Positions 25,337 to 35,300 of a stretch of 64,000 nt of DNA are shown piece by piece; positions within the stretch are counted from its first letter, which is position 1; every line of letters starts with the position of its first letter. This stretch comes from JANMEX01 sp041751995 (GTDB taxonomy: Bacteria > Pseudomonadota > Alphaproteobacteria > Rhizobiales > Rhizobiaceae), in contig JBGSHY010000001.1 of NCBI GenBank assembly GCA_041751995.1, positions 18,362 to 82,361 on the forward strand, in the 5' to 3' direction. The notes beneath the pieces were generated by a model. It was not told where the DNA came from. It saw nothing but the letters and a program-made list of their open reading frames with translations, and ran no database searches. A program made the position numbers and the translations under genes.

Positions 25337-26079
25337 GGCATTTTGGCCTTGGACAATCCGTTTCCGAGGTCCGGAAACTTCTGCATTATGGCGCCGATCA
25401 CAAAGAGATAGGCGCCTGTGACTGCCGTGCCGATTTTCACCCAGTCCGGCGCATCCATCGCATAGAACAACCCTGCCCCGCCAAATCCGCACCAGACCAG
25501 AAAGATCGGCAGGTTGACCGCCCGCATCCTGACAACGCGCACCGGGTGCAGGAAACTGATCGGAACAAACGTCAGTATGGCGGCAAATAGCACCACTGCA
25601 AATGCCGCCATTTCGCCTGGTTCGACAATGAACAGCGTGAACACCACCATGTTCCACACCACCGGGAACCCCTTGAAGAAGTTCTCCTTGGTCTTCATGC
25701 CCATGTCGGCATAGTAAATCGCGCTTGAAACCACGATGATTGCTGCTGACAGAAACGACAGGTTTTCGCCCATGAACCCGCGCTGATACAAAGCGAATGC
25801 CGGGATCAGCACATAGGTGACATAGTCGATAATGTTGTCGAGCGTGTCGCCGCTCCAGTTTGGCAACACTTCCTTGACCTGCAGCTTGCGCGCAATCGGC
25901 CCATCTATGCCGTCAACGAACAAGGCGAGACCGAGCCACAAAAACATCGACGTCCAGCGCATTTCACTGGCAGCTACAACCGACAGAAAAGCCAGAAAAG
26001 ACCCGGAAGCTGTCAAAAGGTGAACAGAAAACGCCTTCGCCTGCGGCCACGTCACCTTTTTCTTCTTCCTGGGTGCCAA
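25333..26079 (-). CDS. pcs: Phosphatidylcholine synthase
   Basis: Condenses choline with CDP-diacylglycerol to make phosphatidylcholine directly, a route typical of Rhizobiales and some symbionts and pathogens. The CDP-alcohol phosphotransferase motif is present: DGPIAR, twelve residues, then GDTLDNIID. The Pcs-specific segments SVHLLTASGSFLAF, NWSGDTLDNIIDYVTYVL and SAIYYADMGMKT match well. About seven membrane helices. There is no ATG near the conserved N-terminus. I propose TTG 26079, because GGAGG lies eight bases upstream and the resulting 248 aa fits the family; the frame is open to another TTG at 26157. Confidence 0.93.
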   Translation of the reverse strand: MAPRKKKKVTWPQAKAFSVHLLTASGSFLAFLSVVAASEMRWTSMFLWLGLALFVDGIDGPIARKLQVKEVLPNWSGDTLDNIIDYVTYVLIPAFALYQRGFMGENLSFLSAAIIVVSSAIYYADMGMKTKENFFKGFPVVWNMVVFTLFIVEPGEMAAFAVVLFAAILTFVPISFLHPVRVVRMRAVNLPIFLVWCGFGGAGLFYAMDAPDWVKIGTAVTGAYLFVIGAIMQKFPDLGNGLSKAKMP

Positions 26080-26261
26080 TGGCCTTGCCTCCAATAAAGC
26101 TGTTGCGTCACTGCTATGCCACGAACTGAGCCCTGCGAAAAGAACAACAAACCGCAAGCAGACAGCTTTATGATCGCAAGGGGCTAATACCGCGTCCTTT
26201 CGCGCGATTGCAATTCGGGTTGCCTTGCCACAAATTCAAAAGGCAAAAATTGGAAGCTGAA

Positions 26262-27491
26262 ATGCCTGAATCAAAATTCGCCGATGTATTTGTTGCAGGA
26301 AATGGACCGGCCGGGATGGTCGCCGCGCTGGCCTTGGCCGACGCTGGCTTTTCTGTCACGATTGCTGGCCCCGGACAGTCAAGGCCGGATCAACGCACGA
26401 CAGCATTGATGTTGCCGTCCATTCGTTTGCTGGACAGCCTTGGCGTTTGGGAGAAATTGAAGCCAGACGCCGCGCCGCTGCGCTCCATGCGGATTGTCGA
26501 CGGAACCAGCCGCCTGATCCGCGCACGGCCAGTTACATTTCACTCCACCGAGATCGATGAAGAGGCGTTTGGCTACAACATGCCGAACATGACGCTGAAC
26601 GCCGCAATTGCATCGCAGCTGGATGCAAACCCGAACCTTCGGCAGATCAGATCCTCCGTTGTCTCGTATGAAACAGGCACGGATGCCATCACGGCAATAC
26701 TGGATAACGGCGACCGGTTTACCGCCAAGCTCGTCGTCGCGGCAGACGGCCGAAATTCAATGGCCCGGGAACACGCCGGCATCAAAACCAGCTCCTGGTC
26801 TTATCCGCAGGCGGCTTTTGTGACAGTTTTCACACACCAGCAGCCGCACCAGGACATGTCGACGGAGTTCCACACGGAAACGGGCCCTTGCACCCAGGTC
26901 CCGCTGCCCGGAAACCGCTCCAGCCTTGTGTGGGCGGTCAAGCCAGAAAGGGCAGAAGCGCTCAAGGCCATGGATAATGCCTCGCTGTCAGAGGCAATTG
27001 AAGCGCGCCTTCAGTCATTCCTTGGAAAAGTGACCGTTGGGCCGGAACGCCAATCATATCCGCTATCCGGTCAATATCCATTGCGCTTTGGCCAGAACCG
27101 CATCGCATTGGTCGGCGAAGCTGCCCATGTCTTCCCTCCGATAGGAGCACAAGGGTTGAACCTTGGCCTGCGTGATGTCGAGGACCTGAGGGCTGCAGTT
27201 CTTTCAAATCCCGCAGACGCCGGATCTGACCAGGTATTGGCAAAATATGACAGCGCCCGACGTCCCGACATCATCGCACGCACCGGCGCCGTAGACGCTT
27301 TGAACCGCACGCTTCTGTCTTCGTTTCTGCCGGCACAGATGGCACGCGCAACCGGCCTTGCCATTCTCGACATTGCGCCGCCGCTCCGCGGCCTGTTCAT
27401 GCGCGAAGGGATGCGTCCCGGATCCGGATTTGGCAAACTGCTGGGATCAATTCGGGAAAAGGTCGGCCGGAAATTGCCCTTGGGTAATTAG
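26262..27491 (+). CDS. UbiH/UbiF/COQ6 family FAD-dependent hydroxylase
   Basis: Flavoprotein monooxygenase of the ubiquinone-biosynthesis hydroxylase group, 409 aa. The FAD-binding GxGxxG motif is DVFVAGNGPAGMVAALALADAG, the second FAD/NADH motif is LVVAADGRNSMAR, and the third is RIALVGEAAHVFPPIGAQGLNLGLRDVEDL. It probably hydroxylates one position of the ubiquinone ring. Which one (UbiL-, UbiH- or UbiF-like) cannot be told without a phylogeny. ATG 26262 has GGAAG six bases upstream. Divergent from pcs. Its last 45 bases overlap the end of the convergent AEC transporter gene. Confidence 0.9.
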   Translation: MPESKFADVFVAGNGPAGMVAALALADAGFSVTIAGPGQSRPDQRTTALMLPSIRLLDSLGVWEKLKPDAAPLRSMRIVDGTSRLIRARPVTFHSTEIDEEAFGYNMPNMTLNAAIASQLDANPNLRQIRSSVVSYETGTDAITAILDNGDRFTAKLVVAADGRNSMAREHAGIKTSSWSYPQAAFVTVFTHQQPHQDMSTEFHTETGPCTQVPLPGNRSSLVWAVKPERAEALKAMDNASLSEAIEARLQSFLGKVTVGPERQSYPLSGQYPLRFGQNRIALVGEAAHVFPPIGAQGLNLGLRDVEDLRAAVLSNPADAGSDQVLAKYDSARRPDIIARTGAVDALNRTLLSSFLPAQMARATGLAILDIAPPLRGLFMREGMRPGSGFGKLLGSIREKVGRKLPLGN

Positions 27492-28412
27492 ATAGAGCAA
27501 CGCAGAAACCGAGGCGACCGACAGGAATGTCGTGACAAGGACTGCAGCCGAAGCCTTCTCCGTCCACACGCCATACTGCTGGGCAAGCACGAATACGTTC
27601 GTTGCAGACGGCAGTGCCGCCATCAGAACTGCCGAATACACCCAGACCGGCGGGAAATCCCCGGCAATGCTGACCAGTATATAGACCAGCAGCGGATGGA
27701 CGATCAGCTTGAGCGGCACGATATACGAAAGCTCGACCGGAACGCCATCCATCCGCCGCAGCGCCAACGTCACGCCCATCGCAAACAGCGCGCAAGGCGC
27801 CGCGCCGTTGGCCAAGAGGTCGACCAGCCGGGACAAAGGCTCAGGCAACTGCAGCCCGGACAGGGCAAATGCCACCCCGACCAATGTCGCCAGGATGAAA
27901 GGATGCAGCACGATTTTCAGCAAAACCTGCCCGCCGAGGCGCAGGAAAGAAACTGACGAACGCTCGGTCAGCCCCATGATAAACGGCGCCATCGTAAAGT
28001 GGAGTGCATTGTCGAAGCAGAAGATAAGCGCTACCGGAACTGCTGCCTGTTCGCCGAATGCCATCAGCGCGAGACCGGGTCCCATGTAGCCGATGTTGCC
28101 GTAGGCGCTGGCAAAGCCCTGTATCATCGCCTCTGGCATCGTATGCTTGGCAATGTACCTGACCGTCAGCAACACGGAGGCGAACAGCAGAAACGTTGAG
28201 CCCGTCGCACCCAGCACAAAATGCCATTCGCGGAACTGTTCGACCGGCGTCTTGGACATCAGCTTGAAAAACAGTGCCGGCAAAGCAACGTAAATGATGA
28301 AAATATTCATCCAGCCCAGAGCCGATACGTCGAGCTTGACGCGTTTGCCGATGATGAACCCGATCAGGATCAGGCCAAAAAACGGCAGGACGAGGCCTAT
28401 GACATCAAACAT
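27447..28412 (-). CDS. AEC family transporter (auxin efflux carrier-like)
   Basis: A 321-aa integral membrane protein with ten hydrophobic segments in two halves, typical of the bacterial AEC family. Conserved parts are WMNIFIIYVALPALFFKLMSKTP near the N-terminus and SAYGNIGYMGPGLALMAFG in the middle, with the broken-helix asparagine and glycines. PSATNVFVLAQQYGV lies near the end. Bacterial members export or import small organic acids such as malate; the substrate here is unknown. The start at 28412 fits the family; the frame to 28457 adds unsupported residues. Its 3' end overlaps the hydroxylase gene on the other strand. Confidence 0.92.
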   Translation of the reverse strand: MFDVIGLVLPFFGLILIGFIIGKRVKLDVSALGWMNIFIIYVALPALFFKLMSKTPVEQFREWHFVLGATGSTFLLFASVLLTVRYIAKHTMPEAMIQGFASAYGNIGYMGPGLALMAFGEQAAVPVALIFCFDNALHFTMAPFIMGLTERSSVSFLRLGGQVLLKIVLHPFILATLVGVAFALSGLQLPEPLSRLVDLLANGAAPCALFAMGVTLALRRMDGVPVELSYIVPLKLIVHPLLVYILVSIAGDFPPVWVYSAVLMAALPSATNVFVLAQQYGVWTEKASAAVLVTTFLSVASVSALLYLITQGQFPADLFPN

Positions 28413-28492
28413 CGACGACACCCGAAAAAAGCCCTGATTCAGGGCTGCGGGCCACATTGTTTTTCATCGGAAAATGCACCAGATATGAGGAC

Positions 28493-28831
28493 ATGAGCAA
28501 ACTTAGATCAGCCAACTACAGGATTGGACAGGTTGTACGCCACCGGATTTTTCCGTTTCGCGGCCTGATTTTCGATGTCGATCCGGAATTTGCCAATACC
28601 GAGGAGTGGTATCAGTCAATTCCGGCGGAGGTGCGCCCGCGAAAAGACCAGCCGTTTTACCATCTGTTTGCGGAAAACGAGGCGACTGAATACGTCGCCT
28701 ATGTATCGGAACAAAACCTCTTGCCGGATGATAGCGGTGAGCCGCTGCGCCATCCCCGCATTCCCGAACTTTTCGAAAAGGCAGAGTCCGGGTTTTACAG
28801 TCCCAAACCCAAATCGATTTCAATGAACTAG
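28493..28831 (+). CDS. hspQ: Heat shock protein HspQ
   Basis: A 112-aa protein of the HspQ/YccV family. The signature is clear: KLRSANYRIGQVVRHRIFPFRGLIFDVDPEFANTEEWYQSIP, then QPFYHLFAEN and VSEQNLLPDDS. In E. coli HspQ is a Lon protease substrate and activator and binds hemimethylated DNA. Cytosolic, single domain. ATG 28493 is preceded by GAGG. A hairpin with T-rich flanks follows the stop and separates it from the convergent IalB-like gene. It is divergent from the AEC transporter. Confidence 0.94.
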   Translation: MSKLRSANYRIGQVVRHRIFPFRGLIFDVDPEFANTEEWYQSIPAEVRPRKDQPFYHLFAENEATEYVAYVSEQNLLPDDSGEPLRHPRIPELFEKAESGFYSPKPKSISMN

Positions 28832-28842
28832 AAATTCGTAAC

Positions 28843-28870
28843 AAAAAAAGCGGGAAAAATTCCCGCCTTT
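28843..28870 (-). terminator. Bidirectional intrinsic terminator between hspQ and IalB-like gene
   Basis: 7-bp stem GCGGGAA (28850-28856) / TTCCCGC (28860-28866) with a three-base loop. On the minus strand it is followed by seven T; on the plus strand by CTTTTG. It serves the minus-strand gene well and hspQ more weakly. Confidence 0.85.
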
Positions 28871-28890
28871 TGCATGTCATGAGACTTGGA

Positions 28891-29529
28891 TCAGCCGCCG
28901 TTGCCGGCAGCCTTGGCCTTGTCCTGCTCTTCTTTCAGCTTCTTTTCGAAATCGGCCTTGCGCTTGGTCATTTCATCCTGAAGCTTCTTGTTCTGCTCTT
29001 CAAGTTCGGACTGCTTCATGCCCGGGCCATCATAAGCCGCGCCAAATCCATTGAGGCTGATTTTCAACGGGTTCGGCTTGTTCTGGAAATTCACCGACGT
29101 CAATGTGAGGTCCGCACCCTTCTTGAGGGCAGCGATCAATTCGTTGCTCAGCGCAGCTTCTGCAATGCAGCGATCCGGGAAACAAATCGCGTACTCGATC
29201 TTTGTCGCCTTGTTCTGACCGATTTGCATGCCGATGCCCGCAGGTATCAGGCGGCCGGTCGGAACCGAAATCTGCATGATCTTCTTGGTGATCTTGCCCT
29301 TCACCTCAATCAGGCTGACGGCAGTCAGAAGCTGGCCGGAATCTGCGGTCACGATATTCTGGACATTGCAGATATCATTGTCTTCCTGCTTGGCGCAGAC
29401 CTTGAACCAGCCTTGCGGCGCGGCCGGCGCAGCAGCAGCCTGGGCATTTGCTGAGGAAATCGAGAATGCGCTGAACCCGGCGAGGGCAACAGCGAGGGTC
29501 GGGATCATTGCGATCGTGGCTTTAGACAT
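28891..29529 (-). CDS. Invasion-associated locus B (IalB) family exported protein
   Basis: A 212-aa predicted periplasmic protein. A signal peptide (MSKATIAMIPTLAVALAGFSAFSISSANA) is followed by the IalB domain beginning PQGWFKVCAKQEDNDICNVQ, with conserved cysteines also in AICFPDRCIAEA. The fold spans about residues 38-165. The C-terminal ~45 residues (SELEEQNKKLQDEMTKRKADFEKKLKEEQ) form a highly charged coiled coil. The name comes from Bartonella, where IalB aids erythrocyte invasion, but the family is widespread in free-living Rhizobiales and no virulence role should be assumed. ATG 29529 has GGAA upstream. Followed by a strong terminator. Confidence 0.9.
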   Translation of the reverse strand: MSKATIAMIPTLAVALAGFSAFSISSANAQAAAAPAAPQGWFKVCAKQEDNDICNVQNIVTADSGQLLTAVSLIEVKGKITKKIMQISVPTGRLIPAGIGMQIGQNKATKIEYAICFPDRCIAEAALSNELIAALKKGADLTLTSVNFQNKPNPLKISLNGFGAAYDGPGMKQSELEEQNKKLQDEMTKRKADFEKKLKEEQDKAKAAGNGG

Positions 29530-29859
29530 CAATACCGTTTCCTTTTTCAGCAAAGCAGCAGCGCATGGCCGCCTGCTCCAATACTCTCGGGGCTCTGTGT
29601 TGGCCAATTGAGGCAACAGAAAGGCCTTTGAAACTCTGACGGCCTGTTACACCCCAATGCAAATTGAATCCAGCGTCTTTTGTGCGCTGCATGTTGCGTT
29701 TCGATCTGAAAACGAAGCACTATTCCGGCAACCACACCTGACAATATCGGTCTGTTTCGGGGGTGCTTGGAATGGTAGTCTGAAAAAAAGCAATCCGAAT
29801 CATGCAGAATTCGGCTTGTCCGGACGTGAACATCTGACACATCAAATTGGAGATTCTAG
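29530..29859. other. Divergent intergenic region, IalB-like gene / solute-binding protein gene
   Basis: 330 bases holding the leaders of two divergent genes. An imperfect inverted repeat is present near 29795-29814 (CCGAAT, eight bases, ATTCGG), 46 bases before the + strand gene; it could be an operator but the arms are short. GGAG with seven-base spacing marks the ribosome binding site of the gene at 29860. No open frame here is convincing. Confidence 0.4.
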
Positions 29860-31668
29860 ATGAGCAGGTTTCTGAAAGGCGCAGTGCTTGCATTCGCCGC
29901 AACCGCTTTGTGGGTTGGTGCTGTCGTCGCCGAACCCCGGCATGGTATTGCCATCATCGGGGAACCCGCACTGCCCGCAGATTTTGCGAACCTGCCATAT
30001 GCCAATCCGGATGCGCCCAAAGGCGGCAACATCGGTTACGGCGTGGTTGGCACATTCGACAATCTCAACCCGTTCATCCTCAAAAGCATGCGCACCACGG
30101 CGCGCGGCGTGATTGACACGGCTTTCGGCAATCTCGTGTTTGAATCGCTGATGCAGCGCTCGGCCGATGAGCCTTTTACACTCTACGGATTGCTGGCCGA
30201 AACCATCGATACGGATGAAGCCCGCACCTGGGCCGAGTTCCAGTTGAACCCCAATGCCAAATGGTCGGACGGAACGCCAGTCACGCCGGAAGACGTCATT
30301 TTCACCTACGAGACATACACCGCCAAAGGCCGCCCGCCCTACTCCAAGCGGATGGACAAGATCGCCAAGATCGAGAAAACCGGCGAACGCGGCGTGAAAT
30401 TCACCTTCAATGAAAAATCAGACCGCGAGTTCCCACTGATCATCGCGCTCACGCCAATCATCCCGAAGCATGCGACAAGCGCGACATTTGACGAACCTTC
30501 GCTGAATAGCGTCACTGGTTCAGGTCCCTATGTCGTCGACAAGGTCGAGCCGGGAACGCGCATCACCTTCAAGAAGAACCCGGATTATTGGGGCAAAAAC
30601 CTCACCGTGAAAAAGGGCTTGGACAATTTCGATACCGTCAGCATCGATTATTTCAAGGACGAGACCGCGCAGTTCGAAGCCTTCAAAAAAGGCCTGTTCG
30701 ACGTCTATCCTGAAGGTGATCCGGCCAAGTGGGCCAAGAATTACGATTTTCAGGCCGTGACTGACGGCAAGGTGAAGAAGGAAGCCTTCGTTGCCGGCAC
30801 CCCTTCCAACATGTTCTCCTTTGTCTTCAACACGCGCCGTCCCGTGTTCGCCGACCGCAAGGTGCGTACGGCGCTTGCCATGCTTTATGACTTTGAGTGG
30901 ACCAACAAGAACCTGTTCGAAGGTGCCTATTCGCGCACTGGCTCGTTCTGGCAAAACTCGGAACTGTCCGCGCTCGGCGTTCCGGCTTCTGGTGGCGAAA
31001 AAGTGTTGCTGCAGCCCTACGCCGACAATTTGCTGCCTGAAGTCATGGATGGCACCTGGAAACCGGTCGAAACGGACGGCTCTGGCCGCGACCGCGAAAC
31101 AATCCTGAAGGCAGTCATGCTGCTCAAAGAAGCCGGCTTCAATATGGCCAATCAGAAGATGGCCGGCTCTGACGGCAAGCCATTGACCTTCGAAATACTC
31201 TGCGCCAACGGTTCCGAGGAAAAACTGGCGCTGGTCTATCAGCGCACGCTTGCCAAGGTCGGCATCGATGCGCAGGTCCGAACGGTTGACGACGCGCAAT
31301 ACCAGCAGCGCCGCCAGGTCTGGGACTTTGACATGGTCATGGCCACCTATTCTGCATCGCTGTCACCAGGCATTGAACAGGTCGGCCGTTGGGGTTCGTC
31401 CTCCAAGGAAGGCGAAGGCACATTCAATTATGCCGGCGTTGCCGAACCCGGCATTGACGCAATGATTGAAGCCATGGGCAAATCCAAGACCCGCGCCGAT
31501 TTCGTCGATGCCGTTCGTGCGCTCGACCGGCTGCTGATCTCTGGCCAGTACGTTGTGCCGCTGCACCATTTGAAGGAACAGTGGATCGCCCGTTGGGACC
31601 GCGTCGAACACCCGGAAAAGACCGCGCTGTTCGGCTATCAACTGCCAACCTGGTGGGCCAAACAGTAG
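29860..31668 (+). CDS. Extracellular solute-binding protein, family 5 (peptide type, YejA-like)
   Basis: A 602-aa periplasmic receptor of the oligopeptide ABC transporter class. A signal peptide (FLKGAVLAFAATALWVGAVVA) is followed by HGIAIIGEPALPADFANLPYANPDAPKGGNIGYG, close to the N-terminus of YejA-like proteins. WSDGTPVTPEDVIFTYE, GSGPYVVDKVEPG and FKKNPDYWGKNL are family-5 signatures. No permease or ATPase genes are adjacent, so it must work with a transporter encoded elsewhere or has become independent. It is followed 26 bases later by the DsbA-like gene. GGAG precedes ATG 29860. Confidence 0.92.
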   Translation: MSRFLKGAVLAFAATALWVGAVVAEPRHGIAIIGEPALPADFANLPYANPDAPKGGNIGYGVVGTFDNLNPFILKSMRTTARGVIDTAFGNLVFESLMQRSADEPFTLYGLLAETIDTDEARTWAEFQLNPNAKWSDGTPVTPEDVIFTYETYTAKGRPPYSKRMDKIAKIEKTGERGVKFTFNEKSDREFPLIIALTPIIPKHATSATFDEPSLNSVTGSGPYVVDKVEPGTRITFKKNPDYWGKNLTVKKGLDNFDTVSIDYFKDETAQFEAFKKGLFDVYPEGDPAKWAKNYDFQAVTDGKVKKEAFVAGTPSNMFSFVFNTRRPVFADRKVRTALAMLYDFEWTNKNLFEGAYSRTGSFWQNSELSALGVPASGGEKVLLQPYADNLLPEVMDGTWKPVETDGSGRDRETILKAVMLLKEAGFNMANQKMAGSDGKPLTFEILCANGSEEKLALVYQRTLAKVGIDAQVRTVDDAQYQQRRQVWDFDMVMATYSASLSPGIEQVGRWGSSSKEGEGTFNYAGVAEPGIDAMIEAMGKSKTRADFVDAVRALDRLLISGQYVVPLHHLKEQWIARWDRVEHPEKTALFGYQLPTWWAKQ

Positions 31669-31694
31669 TTGCCGCAATTCAAGGATCGGAAACG

Positions 31695-32348
31695 ATGAAA
31701 ACCATCAAGATCGATATCGTTTCCGATGTTGTCTGCCCGTGGTGCTATCTCGGCAAGGCGCGGCTGGAATCCGCACTTGGCCAAATGAAGGGCTTAACCG
31801 CTGAGATCAATTGGCGCCCCTATCAGCTCGACCCGACGATCCCGCGCGGCGGCGTCGACCGGAAAAAATACATGGAGGCGAAGTTTGGAACGGGTCCACG
31901 TCTTGGTGAGGTCCACAAGCAACTGGAGCACTTCGGCCGGGAAGTCGGGATCCGCTACGAGTTTGACGCCATCAAGGTTGCGCCAAACACGATGGATGCA
32001 CACCGGCTGATCCGTTGGGCGGCTCAAGCTGGACCTGGCATTCAGGGCAAGGTCGTGGACCGGCTGTTCAAGCTCTATTTCACCGAAGGCGGAGATATTG
32101 GCAACCATGCGGTGCTGATCAAAGCCGGCGCCGACAGCGGCATGGACAAGGCAATCATTGAGGCGCTCTTGCCGACCGATGCCGAAGAAGCCGGTGTGAT
32201 CGGCGAAATCGCCACCTCCAAACAGCTCGGCATCACCGGCGTACCCTGCTTCATCTTCAATCAGAAATACGCGGTTTCCGGCGCGCAGACGCCCGATGTG
32301 CTGATTGAAGCCATGCAAGGCGCAATGCGCGACGCACCGGAGGCCTGA
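31695..32348 (+). CDS. DsbA family oxidoreductase (FrnE-like)
   Basis: A 217-aa thioredoxin-fold protein with helical insertion. The active site CPWC is at residues 14-17 (SDVVCPWCYLGKARLE), and the cis-proline loop is ITGVPCFIFNQKYAVSGAQ. This is the FrnE / 2-hydroxychromene-isomerase-like subgroup, which is cytosolic: there is no signal peptide. Relatives act as disulfide isomerases in oxidative stress. The frame extends upstream to 31581 over the previous gene, but ATG 31695 starts at the first strand and has GGA upstream. Probably in one operon with the solute-binding protein. Confidence 0.93.
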   Translation: MKTIKIDIVSDVVCPWCYLGKARLESALGQMKGLTAEINWRPYQLDPTIPRGGVDRKKYMEAKFGTGPRLGEVHKQLEHFGREVGIRYEFDAIKVAPNTMDAHRLIRWAAQAGPGIQGKVVDRLFKLYFTEGGDIGNHAVLIKAGADSGMDKAIIEALLPTDAEEAGVIGEIATSKQLGITGVPCFIFNQKYAVSGAQTPDVLIEAMQGAMRDAPEA

Positions 32349-32354
32349 ACGCGC

Positions 32355-35300
32355 CTATTTGGCGTCCACCATCCGCGCCAATTGCGTCATCACAACCGCA
32401 GAACCGTTCAGCCGTTTTTCCGGATCAGGCCAGTCTCGCGTCAGGAAGATCGACTGATCGGGGCGAATCTTCGCCAGAATGCCCTGCTCGCCAATGAACT
32501 TGACCAGCGCCGTCGGGTTCGGAAACTCCTTGCGGCGGAAGTTGATGACGACGCCCTTCGGCCCGGCATCCAGCTTCTCGACATTCGCCTTCCGGCACAG
32601 TGTCTTGATGTAGACGACCTTCAGCAGATGCTTCACTTCTTCCGGCAACGGTCCGAACCGGTCGATCAGTTCCGCCCCAAAACCGTCTATTTCAGTGGCG
32701 TCGCTGATGTCAGCCAGACGGCGATAAAGCCCAAGACGCAGCTGAAGATCAGGTACAAAGCTTTCCGGAATCATCACTGCCGTGCCGATGGTGATCTGCG
32801 GCGACCATTGGCCATCGTCGGCATGCGCCTCGCCCTTGGTTTCGGCAACCGCCTCTTCCAGCATTTGCTGATAAAGTTCGAACCCGACTTCCTTGATATG
32901 GCCGGATTGCTCCTCGCCCAGCATGTTTCCCGCGCCGCGCAAGTCAAGGTCATGACTCGCCAGCTGGAACCCGGCTCCAAGCGTGTCCAATGACTGCAGC
33001 ACCTTCAACCTGCGTTCGGCCGTTGTTGTCAGCGTCCGGTTGACCGGAAGCGTGAACAGGGCAAACGCACGCTGCTTCGAACGCCCGACGCGTCCGCGCA
33101 ATTGGTAAAGCTGCGCCAGTCCGAACATGTCGGCCCGGTGGACAATCAGCGTATTGGCAGTCGGGATATCAAGACCGGACTCCACAATCGTGGTCGAAAG
33201 CAGCACATCATACTGGCCCTCGTAAAAGGCATTCATGATGTCATCCAGTTCGCTCGGCGGCATTTGTCCATGCGCCACCGCAACCTTCAGCTCGGGCACT
33301 TCGGATTGCAGAAACGCATGAATGTCCGCAAGATCGGCGATGCGCGGAACGACATAAAAGCTTTGGCCGCCCCTATATCTTTCCCGCAGCAGGCTTTCGC
33401 GGATCACAAGCCCGTCAAACGGCGAGATGAATGTGCGCACCGCCATGCGGTCCACCGGCGGCGTGGTGATCAGCGACAGTTCGCGCACGCCCGTCAGGGC
33501 AAGCTGCAGCGTCCGCGGAATCGGCGTCGCCGAAAGGGTGAGCACGTGAATGTCACTCTTCAGTTCCTTCAGCCGCTCCTTGTGCTTGACACCGAAGTGC
33601 TGCTCTTCATCGATGATCAGCATGCCAAGGTTCTTGAAGGAAATACCGGTCCCCAGCAGCGCATGCGTGCCGACGACGATATCGACGGTGCCTTCGCCTA
33701 TTTCCTTCTTTGTCAGTGCCAGATCCTTGGCGCCCACCAGCCGCGACGCCTGCGCAACCCGGATCGGCAATCCGTGGAACCGCTGCGAGAATGTCTTGAA
33801 ATGCTGCCGGGCCAGCAAGGTGGTCGGAACAACAACAGCCACCTGCAATCCATTCAGCGCCGCAATGAACGCCGCGCGGATGGCCACTTCCGTCTTGCCA
33901 AAGCCGACATCGCCGCAAATCAGACGGTCCATCGGCCTGCCCTGCCCGAGATCGTCAATGACCGATTCAATCGCCGTCAGCTGATCGTCCGTCTCCTCAT
34001 ACGGGAAGCGCGCCGCAAACTCGCCGTAGAGCCCGTCCGGCGGCGTCAGCATCGGCGCGCCGCGCATCTGGCGCTCTGCAGCAATGCGGATCAACTGGCC
34101 CGCCATGTCCAGCAGTTTCTTCTTCAGTTTCGCCTTGCGCGCCTGCCAGGCCCCGCCGCCCAGCCTGTCCAGCGAGGCCTCGGATCCCTCTGAGCCAAAC
34201 CGCGATAAGAGTTCAATGTTCTCAACCGGCAGGAACAGTTTGTCGTCGCCCGCGTAGCGAAGTTCAAGACAGTCATGCGGGGCGCCAGCAGCTTCAATCG
34301 TCCGCAAGCCAATGAAGCGCCCGATACCGTGATCGACGTGCACAACAATATCGCCCGCCGCCAATCCGGTTGCTTCCGTGATGACGTCCGAATTGCGCTT
34401 GGAGCGTTTTGAGCGGCGGATCAGCCGGTCGCCCAAAATGTCCTGTTCGGTAACCACCACGAGATCGGAGGTTTCAAATCCGTCTTCAATCGGCAATACC
34501 GAGGCTGTCACCTTGTCGCGGGACAAGGCCTTGACCATGCGCAGTTCCGACACCGTCTCGATGTTGCCGAGGCCATGTTCGGTCAGAACTTGCAGAAGCC
34601 GGTCCATCGACCCTTCGGTCCAGGCGCTGAGCAAAACCTTGCGGCCCGCCTTGCGCAAATCGCCGATGTGCGACACGGCGGCATCGAACACGCTGGACGA
34701 TGTGTCCTGCCGCTCGGCGGCAAAGTTCCGCCCGCGCAGCGCGCCCGCGTCAATGATTGCCGCGCGTCCGGTGTCCACCGTCCTGAACGCCGAAAGCTGC
34801 ACCCGCGAACGTCCGCGCGAAGCGCTGTCGATGGTCTCGCCATCCATGTAAAGCAAGTCCGGCGCAACTGGCATGTAAGGCAGCGATTCGCCCGAATGCG
34901 TTCCATCTGCCTGGCGGCGCCGCGCATCAAAATGATCAAGGATCAGCTTGCGCCGTTCGGCAATAGCCTCGCGCACCAGATGCTCGTAAACCAGCGGCGC
35001 GCCCGGCACATAGTCAAACAGCGTATCCAGCCGCTCATAAAACAGCGGCAGCCAATGCTCCATGCCGGCAAACCGGCGGCTCTCTGAAACCGCCGCGTAG
35101 AGTGCATCATCGCGCCGCGCAGCCCCGAAATTCTGCACATAGCGGGTGCGGAACCGGCTGACCGTTTCCGCGTTCAGCACCACTTCACTCATCGGCGAAA
35201 GGTCAAAGCTTTTGCGCTGGCCGGTGGTCCTTTGGGTGGCAGCGTCGAAAGCGCGGATGGATTCCAGCGTGTCGCCAAAGAAATCGAGCCGCAGCGGTTC

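Noticed and set aside
33102..34193. 363-codon open frame opposite mfd
   Set aside because: Antisense to the conserved helicase core of mfd; Arg/His/Gln-rich translation typical of shadow frames.
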